17,400 bases of DNA from an uncultured Ruminococcus sp. (GTDB lineage: Bacteria > Bacillota > Clostridia > Oscillospirales > Ruminococcaceae). A program made the translations under genes and the position numbers. The stretch spans positions 1 to 17,400 of the forward strand of contig CAMWRL010000015.1 in the NCBI GenBank assembly GCA_947176685.1. The letters run 5' to 3'. The notes under the pieces were generated by a model. The model made no database searches and was not told the origin of the DNA. It saw only the letters and a program-made list of their open reading frames with translations. This document shows positions 1 through 6,575 of the stretch, one piece after another. The first letter of the stretch is position 1; each line of letters begins with the position of its first letter.

Positions 1-1
1 G

Positions 2-169
2 ATGGCTGTTATCAAGGTTGCTAAGGACGTTCTCGGTCTCGGTCTTAAGGAAGCAAAGGCTGTTGTTGAGTCTGCTCCTAAGGCTATCAAGGAAGGCGTT
101 TCCGAAGCAGAAGCTAACGAAATCAAGGAAAAATTCGAAGCTGCTGGTGCATCTATCGAAATCAAGTAA
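2..169 (+). CDS. rplL: 50S ribosomal protein L7/L12, C-terminal part (5' end outside window)
   Basis: The frame runs in from the left edge and encodes 55 residues ending in TAA. It carries the conserved L7/L12 C-terminal domain: the helix-forming VIKVAKD segment, the GLGLKEAK motif, VVESAPKAIKEGVS, and the terminal EKFEAAGASIEIK. This domain of the ribosomal stalk recruits translation GTPases (EF-Tu, EF-G). The ATG at position 3 corresponds to an internal residue in the family (about 120 residues long), so this is a partial gene and not a short protein. Codon use is strongly biased (GCT, AAG, GTT, ATC), as expected for a highly expressed gene and unlike the neighbours. A strong terminator follows directly, so rpoB does not sit immediately downstream on the same transcript as it does in many bacteria. 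Confidence 0.96.
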   Translation: MAVIKVAKDVLGLGLKEAKAVVESAPKAIKEGVSEAEANEIKEKFEAAGASIEIK

Positions 170-188
170 TTTTATTACTGATTCATAT

Positions 189-226
189 AAGCTGTACTCT
201 TTCGGGAGTACGGCTTTTTTGTTTTT
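189..226 (+). terminator. rho-independent terminator of rplL
   Basis: An 11-bp stem (AAGCTGTACTC paired with GAGTACGGCTT, one G-T wobble) closes a short TTTCG-type loop and runs straight into a T-rich tract. It lies about 20 nt past the rplL stop codon. Confidence 0.93.
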
Positions 227-238
227 CGTTATTTACAC

Positions 239-267
239 TTGACAAATTCCATATTTTGTGATATTAT
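239..267 (+). promoter_or_regulatory. sigma-A promoter of the LRR-dockerin gene pair
   Basis: TTGACA (239-244), a 17-nt spacer, then TATTAT (262-267). An AGGAGG ribosome site (285-290) follows, 8 nt before the ATG at 299. The -35 region shares the 13-mer CTTGACAAATTCC with the leuA promoter at 3694-3706. Confidence 0.75.
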
Positions 268-298
268 TATAATATTATAAATATAGGAGGGCTTTTTT

Positions 299-313
299 AT
301 GAAAAAAAAACAA
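299..313 (+). other. A9 homopolymer after the natural start codon; +1 frameshift in the signal peptide
   Basis: The ATG at 299-301, placed 8 nt after AGGAGG, is followed by nine A residues (302-310) and then by CAATAAATTT. Read literally it gives Met-Lys-Lys-Lys-Gln-stop. The paralogue at 1756 reads ATG, six A, CAC, AATAAATTT and continues in frame as MKKHNKFIAGVMAV. With eight A residues the first gene would read MKKNNKFIAGVMAVSLAFG, an ordinary signal peptide fused in frame to the 333-1700 coding region. The tract therefore breaks the frame by exactly one base. It could be a slippage (phase-variable or transcriptional) switch, a recent null mutation, or a homopolymer sequencing error. Confidence 0.85.
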
Positions 314-332
314 TAAATTTATTGCCGGAGTT

Positions 333-1700
333 ATGGCAGTGAGCCTTGCATTTGGTGCGGTGGTTATTCCGGAAAGTATCGCTCCGGCTGTATCAGTCAC
401 AGCAAGTGCGGCAGCTGAATACACAACAGGTAAATACGAACAGCTCAAATATAAAAACTATGGTGATTATATTGAGATTTACGGATTAGAGGAGTCTGCA
501 ACAGATGTTGTTATTCCGTCGGAAATAGACGGTGTGCCTGTTACACGTATCGGCAGCTATCTATGTTATACTGCCACTAATCCATCACCATATCAGTTAA
601 CATCAATAAAAATTCCGGACAGCGTAACTTATATTGGTATGGGTGCATTTCTTAATTGCGGACATCTGACATCAATAGAAATTCCGAATAGTGTAACGTA
701 TATTGGTAATGGTGCATTTATGCACTGCATTTTTACATCAGTAAAAATTCCGGACAGTGTAACATATATTGGTGATGGTGCATTTGGAGAGTGTGAGAAT
801 CTGACATCAATAGAAATTCCGGACAGTGTAACATATATTGGTACTGGTGCATTTGATAATACTCCCTGGCTTGACGAAAAATTATATGAAAATCAGTTTC
901 TTATTATAAACAATATTCTGATTGGCGTAAGCTACTGCCCGAGTGATGTTGTTATTCCTGATAATGTAACCGGTGTTGCAGGTGCGTTCTGGCGTGAATA
1001 TAATTTAAAATCAGTAAAAATTCCGGACAGTGTAACTTATATCGGGCGTGCGACATTTGAAAGCTGTATAAGTTTAAAATCAATAGAAATTCCGGACAGC
1101 GTAACAGAAATTGAAGGCTCAGCATTTTATGAATGCGACAATTTAACATCAATAGTACTTCCGAAGAATTTAAAAAATATTTCAAACAGTCTGTTTGCAA
1201 GATGTGAAAATTTAGAATCTGTCGACATTCCCGACAGTGTTACAAGTATCGGAAGCTATGCATTTATGCTGTGTAATAGTTTAACAACAATAAATATTCC
1301 TGACAGTGTTACAAGTATCAAAGAGGCGGCATTTTCTCAGTGTAAAAATTTAACTGAAATAACTATATTAAACCCTGATTGTGAAATTTATGATTCCTCA
1401 TCCGTATTAGGCTATACAGCCACTATATATGGCTATGAAAACTCCACTGCACAGGCATACGCCGAAAAATATAACCGCAAATTTGAATCGCTCGGAAAAG
1501 CTCCGGAAAAAATTACAGCTACAGGCGACATGAACGGCGACGGCGATTTTAATGTATCTGATGCGGTGATTTTCCAGAAATATATTTTAGGTGAGTCTGA
1601 TACGGAAATTTCAGACTGGAAACAGGCTGACTTCAATTCCGACGGCGTACTTGATGTCTTTGACCTTTGCCTTATGAAAAAGAAACTCATTGAAAAATGA
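333..1700 (+). CDS. secreted BspA-type leucine-rich-repeat protein with C-terminal dockerin (start frameshifted)
   Basis: The open frame from ATG 333 encodes 455 residues, but the natural start is almost surely ATG 299, one base out of frame (see the A9 tract). ATG 333 has only a GGAG 2 nt upstream, too close to work, and would cut the signal peptide. The N-terminus is the rest of a signal sequence (hydrophobic VSLAFGAVVIP, likely cleaved near TASAAA). Residues about 90-370 hold nine to ten repeats of about 23 residues with consensus LTSIEIPDSVTYIGxGAFxxC, the LRR_5 (BspA) type, interrupted once by a DNTPWL...VIPDNV insertion. The last 60 residues are a dockerin with two calcium loops (DMNGDGDFN and DFNSDGVLD), which suggests docking to a cohesin on a scaffoldin or the cell surface. 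The ligand of the LRR part is unknown. The next gene is its paralogue, probably on the same transcript. Confidence 0.85.
   Translation: MAVSLAFGAVVIPESIAPAVSVTASAAAEYTTGKYEQLKYKNYGDYIEIYGLEESATDVVIPSEIDGVPVTRIGSYLCYTATNPSPYQLTSIKIPDSVTYIGMGAFLNCGHLTSIEIPNSVTYIGNGAFMHCIFTSVKIPDSVTYIGDGAFGECENLTSIEIPDSVTYIGTGAFDNTPWLDEKLYENQFLIINNILIGVSYCPSDVVIPDNVTGVAGAFWREYNLKSVKIPDSVTYIGRATFESCISLKSIEIPDSVTEIEGSAFYECDNLTSIVLPKNLKNISNSLFARCENLESVDIPDSVTSIGSYAFMLCNSLTTINIPDSVTSIKEAAFSQCKNLTEITILNPDCEIYDSSSVLGYTATIYGYENSTAQAYAEKYNRKFESLGKAPEKITATGDMNGDGDFNVSDAVIFQKYILGESDTEISDWKQADFNSDGVLDVFDLCLMKKKLIEK
1431..1697 (+). repeat. direct duplication, copy 1 (C-terminal and dockerin coding DNA)
   Basis: This segment aligns without gaps to 3406-3672. 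By eye about 11 of 267 positions differ, and the last 130 nt (from 1569) are identical, including third codon positions. The LRR parts of the two genes are much more diverged, which points to recent duplication plus repeat shuffling, or to gene conversion of the dockerin end. Confidence 0.85.
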
Positions 1701-1705
1701 GTTTC
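1682..1705. other. perfect 10-bp hairpin across the stop codon of the first LRR gene
   Basis: GAAACTCATT, loop GAAA, AATGAGTTTC. The TGA stop (1698-1700) lies in the 3' arm. There is no T tract on the plus strand, so it is unlikely to terminate the LRR transcript. On the minus strand it is followed by TTTTTC and looks like a terminator, but no minus-strand gene ends here. It could stabilise or limit processing of the upstream message. The second gene lacks the 3' arm. Confidence 0.5.
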
Positions 1706-1755
1706 CGGAAAAATCAGCAAAAATATACTTAATTATAAATTACGGAGGCTTTTTT

Positions 1756-3675
1756 ATGAAAAAACACAATAAATTTATTGCCGGAGTTATGGCGGTATGC
1801 CTTGCTTTAGGCATGGGAGTTATTCCACAGAGTTTCACACCGGTTTTAGCTATGGAAGAAACCACGGTACCCTATGATGAAATTCCCTACACCCCATACG
1901 ACCCATATGAAAATCTTTCATACAAAAAGTACGGTGACCATGTTGAAATTACAAAATGTAGTTACTATAAATTCAATACGGTTATTCCGGCTGAAATAGA
2001 CGGTCTGCCTGTAACAAGCATTGGAAGGGAAGCGTTTAGTTATTGTACTGGTTTAAAATCAATAAAAATTCCCGACAGTGTAACAAGCATTGGTGCGTGG
2101 GCGTTTTCTGGTTGTGAGAGTTTAACATCAATAGAAATTCCCGACAGTGTAACAAGCATTGATGGGTGGGCGTTTGACGGTTGCAAGAATTTAACATCAA
2201 TAAACATTCCTGAAGGTGTAACAATCATCGAAAATAGTATGTTTTCTGGTTGTGAGAGTTTAACATCAATAGAAATCCCTGACAGTGTAACAAGCATCGA
2301 AAGTAGTGCGTTTTCCGGTTGCAAGAATTTAACATCAATAAAAATTCCCGACAGTGTAACAAGCATCGGAAGTAATGCGTTTTATAGTTGTGAGAATTTA
2401 ACATCAATAGAAATTCCTGAAAGTGTAACAGACATCGGAGCTAATGCATTTTCAGACACTCCATGGCTTGAATCAAAAAAACAAGGAAGTCCGTTTGTTA
2501 TTGTAAATAATATCCTGTTAGACGGCAAAACCTGCGAGGGTGATGTTGTTATTCCTGATGGTGTAAAAATCATCGGAAATGGTGCGTTTGAGCAGTGTAA
2601 AAAATTTACATCAATAAAAATCCCAGACAGTGTAACACGCATTGGAGATAGTGCGTTTGCTTATTGTAATTTAACATCAATAAAAATTCCTGAAGGTGTA
2701 ACAAGCATTGGAAAGAGTGCATTTAATCAGTGTAAAAGTTTAAAATCAGTAGAATTTCCTGACAGTTTAACAAGCATCGGATCGTGGGCATTTTTTTGGT
2801 GTACTGCTTTAACGTCAGTAGAAATTCCTGACGGTATAACAAGCATTGAAGATAGGACGTTTTTTTATTGTAAAAGTTTAAAATCAGTAAAAATCCCTGA
2901 AAGTGTAAAAAGCATCGGATGGCAGGCGTTTTCTGACACTGACTGGCTTAAACTGAAACAACAGGAAAATCCGTTTGTTATCGTAAATGGAATTTTAATT
3001 GATGGTACAACCTGTAAAGGTGATATTATAATTCCAGATGGTGTAACATGCATTGGCAATGAGGCGTTTGAGAAGTGTGAGAATTTAACATCAATAGAAA
3101 TTCCTGAAAGTGTAGCAAGCATTGAAAAGGATGCGTTTTATGGGTGTATTAATTTAAAATCAATAAAAATCCCTGACAGTGTAACAAACATCGGAGGGTG
3201 GTCGTTTAGGGATTGTAAGAATTTAAAATCAATAGAAATTCCTGAAAGTGTAACAAGCATTGGACAGTGTATGTTTTTGAATTGTGATAATCTGGAAGAA
3301 ATAACTATTTTAAATCCTGACTGTAAAATTTATGATGCTGAATCTACATTTTTAAATGGATATGATAGTGACACACATAAAGACTATTTCAATGGAACAA
3401 TACGTGGCTATGAAAATTCCACCGCACAGGCATACGCCGAAAAATATAACCGCAAATTTGAATCCCTCGGCGAAGCACCAGAAAAGAATACAGCTACAGG
3501 CGATATGAACGGCGACGGCGATTTTAATGTATCTGATGCGGTTATTTTCCAGAAATATATTTTAGGTGAGTCTGATACGGAAATTTCAGACTGGAAACAG
3601 GCTGACTTCAATTCCGACGGCGTACTTGATGTCTTTGACCTTTGCCTTATGAAAAAGAAACTCATTGAAAAATAA
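1756..3675 (+). CDS. secreted BspA-type leucine-rich-repeat protein with C-terminal dockerin
   Basis: ATG 1756 is chosen because GGAGG (1744-1748) lies 7 nt upstream and a clean signal peptide follows (MKKHNKFIAGVMAVCLALGMG, likely cleaved after VLA); an upstream in-frame ATG at 1690 would sit inside the previous gene. The product is 639 residues. It has about fifteen LRR_5 (BspA) repeats of the form LTSIEIPDSVTSIGxxAFxxC, interrupted twice by a module of about 45 residues (DTPWL/DTDWL...FVIVNNILLDG...VIPDGV). The last 60 residues are a dockerin with loops DMNGDGDFN and DFNSDGVLD, nearly identical to the upstream paralogue. It is predicted to be exported and anchored through a cohesin. BspA-type repeats in other bacteria bind host or matrix proteins, but the target here cannot be read from sequence. 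The 55-bp gap after the first gene has no clear promoter, so co-transcription is likely. Confidence 0.92.
   Translation: MKKHNKFIAGVMAVCLALGMGVIPQSFTPVLAMEETTVPYDEIPYTPYDPYENLSYKKYGDHVEITKCSYYKFNTVIPAEIDGLPVTSIGREAFSYCTGLKSIKIPDSVTSIGAWAFSGCESLTSIEIPDSVTSIDGWAFDGCKNLTSINIPEGVTIIENSMFSGCESLTSIEIPDSVTSIESSAFSGCKNLTSIKIPDSVTSIGSNAFYSCENLTSIEIPESVTDIGANAFSDTPWLESKKQGSPFVIVNNILLDGKTCEGDVVIPDGVKIIGNGAFEQCKKFTSIKIPDSVTRIGDSAFAYCNLTSIKIPEGVTSIGKSAFNQCKSLKSVEFPDSLTSIGSWAFFWCTALTSVEIPDGITSIEDRTFFYCKSLKSVKIPESVKSIGWQAFSDTDWLKLKQQENPFVIVNGILIDGTTCKGDIIIPDGVTCIGNEAFEKCENLTSIEIPESVASIEKDAFYGCINLKSIKIPDSVTNIGGWSFRDCKNLKSIEIPESVTSIGQCMFLNCDNLEEITILNPDCKIYDAESTFLNGYDSDTHKDYFNGTIRGYENSTAQAYAEKYNRKFESLGEAPEKNTATGDMNGDGDFNVSDAVIFQKYILGESDTEISDWKQADFNSDGVLDVFDLCLMKKKLIEK
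3406..3672 (+). repeat. direct duplication, copy 2 (C-terminal and dockerin coding DNA)
   Basis: Partner of 1431-1697: no gaps, about 96% identical by eye, with the 3' 130 nt identical. Confidence 0.85.
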
Positions 3676-3694
3676 AAATATTTTTAAAATCCTC

Positions 3695-3723
3695 TTGACA
3701 AATTCCGGAGATTATTATATAAT
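3695..3723 (+). promoter_or_regulatory. consensus sigma-A promoter of leuA
   Basis: TTGACA (3695-3700), a 17-nt spacer and TATAAT (3718-3723): a perfect match to the consensus. It starts only 20 nt after the stop of the second LRR gene, with no intrinsic terminator between them, so LRR transcripts may run into the T-box leader. Transcription probably starts near 3730. Confidence 0.9.
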
Positions 3724-3729
3724 ATTATT

Positions 3730-4000
3730 ATCAAATGCGTTGACGGGAAACAAAACCAGTTATAATTTTTACAGAGAGCCGTCGTCTGCTGAAAGACGGT
3801 AAAATTTTTCGGGTTATAGCTCCTCCCTGAGCAGTCGGCTGAAAGTTCCCACGATTAGGCTTGACCGGATTTCTCACGTTAAAGAGATATGCATTTTATG
3901 ATGCAGACTGAGTGGGCGTTCCTGCAACGTCAATGAGAGTGGTACCACGGAATTTTTTTCGTCTCTCCTATGTTTCATAGGAGGGACTTTATTTTTTAAA
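3730..4000 (+). promoter_or_regulatory. T-box leader riboswitch controlling leuA
   Basis: The 338 nt between the LRR pair and leuA hold this leader. The 5' part has the stem I features TTGACGGGAAACA and ACAGAGAG. The arms ATGCGT (3735-3740) and ATGCAT (near 3889-3894) can close stem I. The T-box sequence itself is AGAGTGGTACCACGG (3936-3950), with the bases that pair with the tRNA acceptor end, followed by the competing terminator. The likely specifier is CTC (Leu) at 3873-3875, within TTCTCACGTT near the 3' side of stem I; this fits leuA but was placed by eye. Uncharged tRNA-Leu would favour the antiterminator and switch leuA on. Confidence 0.93.
3961..3998 (+). terminator. T-box regulated terminator
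   Basis: A 12-bp stem (GTCTCTCCTATG with CATAGGAGGGAC, one wobble) with a 3-nt loop is followed by TTTATTTTTT. The 5' arm CTCTC can instead pair with GAGAG at 3935-3939 next to the T-box, the usual antiterminator alternative. Confidence 0.92.
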
Positions 4001-4013
4001 GGAGGATTTTACT

Positions 4014-5672
4014 ATGAATAATTACCAGAAGTACACAAGGCAGTTTTTTGAAGCTCCGAAAACCGCTATGAAATGGACTCAGAAGTCCTACATCGACAAA
4101 GCTCCCCAATGGTGCAGTGTTGACCTCAGAGACGGCAATCAGGCACTTGTTACACCAATGAGTTTAACCGAAAAAATCGAGTTTTTCAAGGAACTTGTAA
4201 GAATCGGTTTCAAGGAAATCGAGGTAGGATTTCCGGCGGCTTCGGAAACGGAATATGACTTTTGCCGTACCCTTATCGAGGAAAATTTAATCCCCGACGA
4301 TGTTACAATTCAGGTACTCACGCAGTCAAGGGAGCATATTATTGAAAAAACGTTCGAGGCACTCAGAGGCTGTAAAAATGCCGTGATTCACCTGTATAAC
4401 TCCACATCGCTTGCGCAGCGTGAACAGGTTTTCCGCAAGAGCAAGGAAGAAATAAAGGAAATCGCTGTTTTAGGTGCAAGGCTCTGTAAGGAATTCCGTG
4501 AAAAATACGAGGGCAATTTCCGTTTTGAGTACTCGCCGGAAAGCTTTACTGGTACTGAACCCGAATACGCTCTGGAAGTCTGCAATGCCGTTATTGACAT
4601 CTGGCAGCCTACAGAAAACGACAAGGTTATTATAAATCTCCCTGTAACTGTACAGCTTTCAATGCCGCATATCTACGCAAATCAGGTTGAGTATATCTGT
4701 GAAAACATCAATAACCGTGAAAATGTTATAATCTCGCTTCATCCTCACAACGACAGAGGCTGCGCCATTGCGGATACCGAAATGGGACTTCTTGCCGGTG
4801 CGGACAGGGTAGAAGGTACACTTTTCGGAAACGGCGAAAGAACCGGAAACGTTGATATAATAACGCTTGCAATGAATATGTATTCGCAGGGCGTAGACCC
4901 CGAACTTGATTTCAGTGACATTCCGAAAATAACTGAACTCTATACCCGTGTTACAAGAATGACTGTCAACGAACGTCAGCCATACAGCGGAGCTTTGGTA
5001 TTTGCGGCGTTCAGCGGCTCACATCAGGACGCTATCGCCAAAGGTATGAAATGGCGTGAAGAAAAGAACACTCCGCACTGGACTGTACCATATCTGCCGC
5101 TTGACCCGTCGGACGTTGGCAGGGAATACTCAGCGGACGTTATAAGAATCAACAGTCAGTCCGGCAAGGGCGGTATCGGTTATATTCTTGAAACAAGATT
5201 CGGCTATAATCTTCCTAAAAAGATGCGTGAAAACGTTGGTTATATGGTCAAGAGCGTTTCCGACCACCAGCACAAGGAACTTATGCCCGATGAGGTGTAC
5301 TCAATATTCAAAAATAACTATGTTGATATAGTTACGCCGCTTAACATTACTGAAACGCATTTTGTACAGAGAAACGGCATTGAAGCAACTGTAAGTTTTG
5401 AGTACAACGGCAGGAAAGTAACGGCTTCTGATTCCGGCAACGGCAGACTTGATGCCGTAAGCAACGCAATACGTTCGTATATCGGAGTAGACTATAACAT
5501 AAACACCTACACGGAACACGCTCTGGAAGTTGGTTCAACATCAAAAGCTGTTTCATACGTTGAGATAATCGGCAGGGACGGTAAAAGTTTCTGGGGTACG
5601 GGTATTGATACTGATATTATAATGTCATCTGTAAAGGCTCTTGCAAGTGCCGTAAACAATATGCTTAAATAA
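4014..5672 (+). CDS. leuA: 2-isopropylmalate synthase (long form)
   Basis: This enzyme condenses acetyl-CoA with 2-oxoisovalerate to give 2-isopropylmalate, the first committed step of leucine synthesis in the cytoplasm. The 552-residue product matches the longer LeuA class (about 550-600 residues), not the roughly 510-residue E. coli type. Visible motifs are the N-terminal catalytic-barrel signature DLRDGNQAL (residues 37-45), HPHNDRG (243-249, metal-binding histidines), and GNGERTGN (272-279). The C-terminal part from about residue 430 fits the regulatory LeuA dimer domain through which leucine feedback acts in this family. AAAGGAGG (3998-4005) lies 8 nt before the ATG. The gene stands alone: leuB, leuC and leuD are not in the window. 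Expression should follow tRNA-Leu charging through the T-box. It ends at a terminator shared with the convergent gene. Confidence 0.97.
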   Translation: MNNYQKYTRQFFEAPKTAMKWTQKSYIDKAPQWCSVDLRDGNQALVTPMSLTEKIEFFKELVRIGFKEIEVGFPAASETEYDFCRTLIEENLIPDDVTIQVLTQSREHIIEKTFEALRGCKNAVIHLYNSTSLAQREQVFRKSKEEIKEIAVLGARLCKEFREKYEGNFRFEYSPESFTGTEPEYALEVCNAVIDIWQPTENDKVIINLPVTVQLSMPHIYANQVEYICENINNRENVIISLHPHNDRGCAIADTEMGLLAGADRVEGTLFGNGERTGNVDIITLAMNMYSQGVDPELDFSDIPKITELYTRVTRMTVNERQPYSGALVFAAFSGSHQDAIAKGMKWREEKNTPHWTVPYLPLDPSDVGREYSADVIRINSQSGKGGIGYILETRFGYNLPKKMRENVGYMVKSVSDHQHKELMPDEVYSIFKNNYVDIVTPLNITETHFVQRNGIEATVSFEYNGRKVTASDSGNGRLDAVSNAIRSYIGVDYNINTYTEHALEVGSTSKAVSYVEIIGRDGKSFWGTGIDTDIIMSSVKALASAVNNMLK

Positions 5673-5708
5673 CAAAAAAAGGACGGATATTATCCGTCCT
5701 TATATTTT
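5673..5708. terminator. bidirectional terminator between leuA and the dockerin-like gene
   Basis: The stem GGACGGAT / ATCCGTCC (extended by A-T), with a 3-nt loop, is flanked by A7 on the left (a U tract for the minus strand) and by TATATTTTGTTT on the right. It can serve both convergent genes. Confidence 0.88.
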
Positions 5709-5710
5709 GT

Positions 5711-6256
5711 TTATTCGCTGAGTGGTGTAGAATTTTCGGCATATTGTGCCAGTATCCAGCTTGCGTCCAGACAGTCCACATCATTGTCGCCAAGTTTATC
5801 TTTGGTCACGTTTCCGTATGTCTGGAAATTTTCATGTTCTGCTTCTGTATACTCGTCATAATTTTCAGTAGACAAAGCAGCGTAATATTGCAGAACAGCA
5901 GTAGCGTCTACTGCATCAACATAGCCGTCATGGTTTATGTCACCTATCTGGGTGTTTACAGTGATGTCGCTGTTGATTTCGCCAAGAAGTATTACATCAT
6001 TATAATCTACATAACCATTGCCGTTTATATCGCCGTAAGTTGTATAATGCTGTATCTCATCTTCTGAAAGTGCCGCATAACTTACGCTGTCATGGTATGT
6101 TGCTATGAAATCAAGCATTAAATCGCCGTCAGTGCTGTCAACAACACCGTCTTGATTTATGTCTCCTTTAAGAATATCTGCGCCTGCGCTCATAGGCACT
6201 GCACATACGGCAAGTATGCCTGCCGCTAAAAGAGCTGTCAGTTTTTTGATTTTCAT
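5711..6256 (-). CDS. small secreted protein of four dockerin-like calcium loops
   Basis: The start at 6256 is chosen because AGGAGG (complement of 6264-6269) lies 7 nt upstream and the product opens with a signal peptide (MKIKKLTALLAAGILAVCAV, likely cleaved after SAGA); a longer reading from 6310 would bury it. The mature protein is about 155 residues and almost only calcium loops: DINQDGVVDSTD (32-43), DINGNGYVDYND (76-87), DINHDGYVDAVD (106-117), and a degenerate DKLGDNDVDCLD (153-164) that lacks the Asn at loop position 3. This is two dockerin-like pairs with longer spacers than in classic dockerins (about 32 and 35 residues). No catalytic or binding domain is attached. It could be a cellulosome adaptor, a cohesin competitor or a stand-alone calcium-binding protein. 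It has its own consensus promoter and shares a terminator with leuA. Confidence 0.85.
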   Translation of the reverse strand: MKIKKLTALLAAGILAVCAVPMSAGADILKGDINQDGVVDSTDGDLMLDFIATYHDSVSYAALSEDEIQHYTTYGDINGNGYVDYNDVILLGEINSDITVNTQIGDINHDGYVDAVDATAVLQYYAALSTENYDEYTEAEHENFQTYGNVTKDKLGDNDVDCLDASWILAQYAENSTPLSE

Positions 6257-6325
6257 AAATGTACCTCCTGTCAGTCTTGGAAAAGTTCCTGAATTTATCA
6301 GAACAAACATTTTATAACTACTTTT

Positions 6326-6353
6326 ATTATACTGATTTTTCGCAAAATGTCAA
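6326..6353 (-). promoter_or_regulatory. sigma-A promoter of the dockerin-like gene
   Basis: On the minus strand: TTGACA (6353-6348), a 16-nt spacer and TATAAT (6331-6326). Both hexamers are perfect. The predicted 5' leader is about 60 nt. Confidence 0.85.
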
Positions 6354-6430
6354 TACATTTTTTATACAATATTATGCTCTTTTTTTTTGTAAAATTTAAC
6401 AAATACCCATATCATTATTTTTTTCTGCGG

Positions 6431-6478
6431 AATATGTTAATTTTTTTGATTGTACAAAAATACAAAATGTAACATATT
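6431..6478. repeat. inverted repeat in the divergent intergenic region
   Basis: AATATGTTA (6431-6439) and TAACATATT (6470-6478) are perfect 9-bp arms separated by 30 very AT-rich bases that contain further T-run/A-run complementarity. It sits just upstream of the Nudix promoter and behind the divergent dockerin-like promoter. The rest of 6354-6494 shows nothing beyond high AT content. Confidence 0.45.
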
Positions 6479-6494
6479 TTTTAATTATCAGGTA

Positions 6495-6523
6495 TGGACA
6501 AATTTCACAAAACATGGTATAAT
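6495..6523 (+). promoter_or_regulatory. sigma-A promoter of the Nudix gene
   Basis: TGGACA (6495-6500, one mismatch to TTGACA), a 17-nt spacer and TATAAT (6518-6523). Confidence 0.75.
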
Positions 6524-6575
6524 ACTACTGAAACTACATATATAATGCCATATGGCAGGAAAGGATTTTTATTGT

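Noticed and set aside
18..242. Open frame overlapping the rplL end and its terminator
   Set aside because: It is out of frame with the clear L7/L12 coding sequence and runs through the terminator hairpin.
1690..1758. Longer start of the second LRR protein at 1690
   Set aside because: It overlaps the end of the first gene, lacks a ribosome site, and would place 22 residues before an intact signal peptide.
2036..3122. Several minus-strand open frames with repeated MLVTLSGI-type sequences
   Set aside because: They are antisense shadows of the 69-bp LRR repeats: the repetition reflects the plus-strand codons, and there are no ribosome sites.
598..3300. Regularly spaced near-identical DNA blocks that look like a CRISPR or satellite array
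   Set aside because: The 69-bp period equals 23 codons of the LRR consensus and stays in frame; there are no palindromic repeats with unique spacers.
5744..6067. Plus-strand open frame inside the dockerin-like gene
   Set aside because: Antisense to a gene with signal peptide, ribosome site and calcium loops; it has no ribosome site and an implausible composition.
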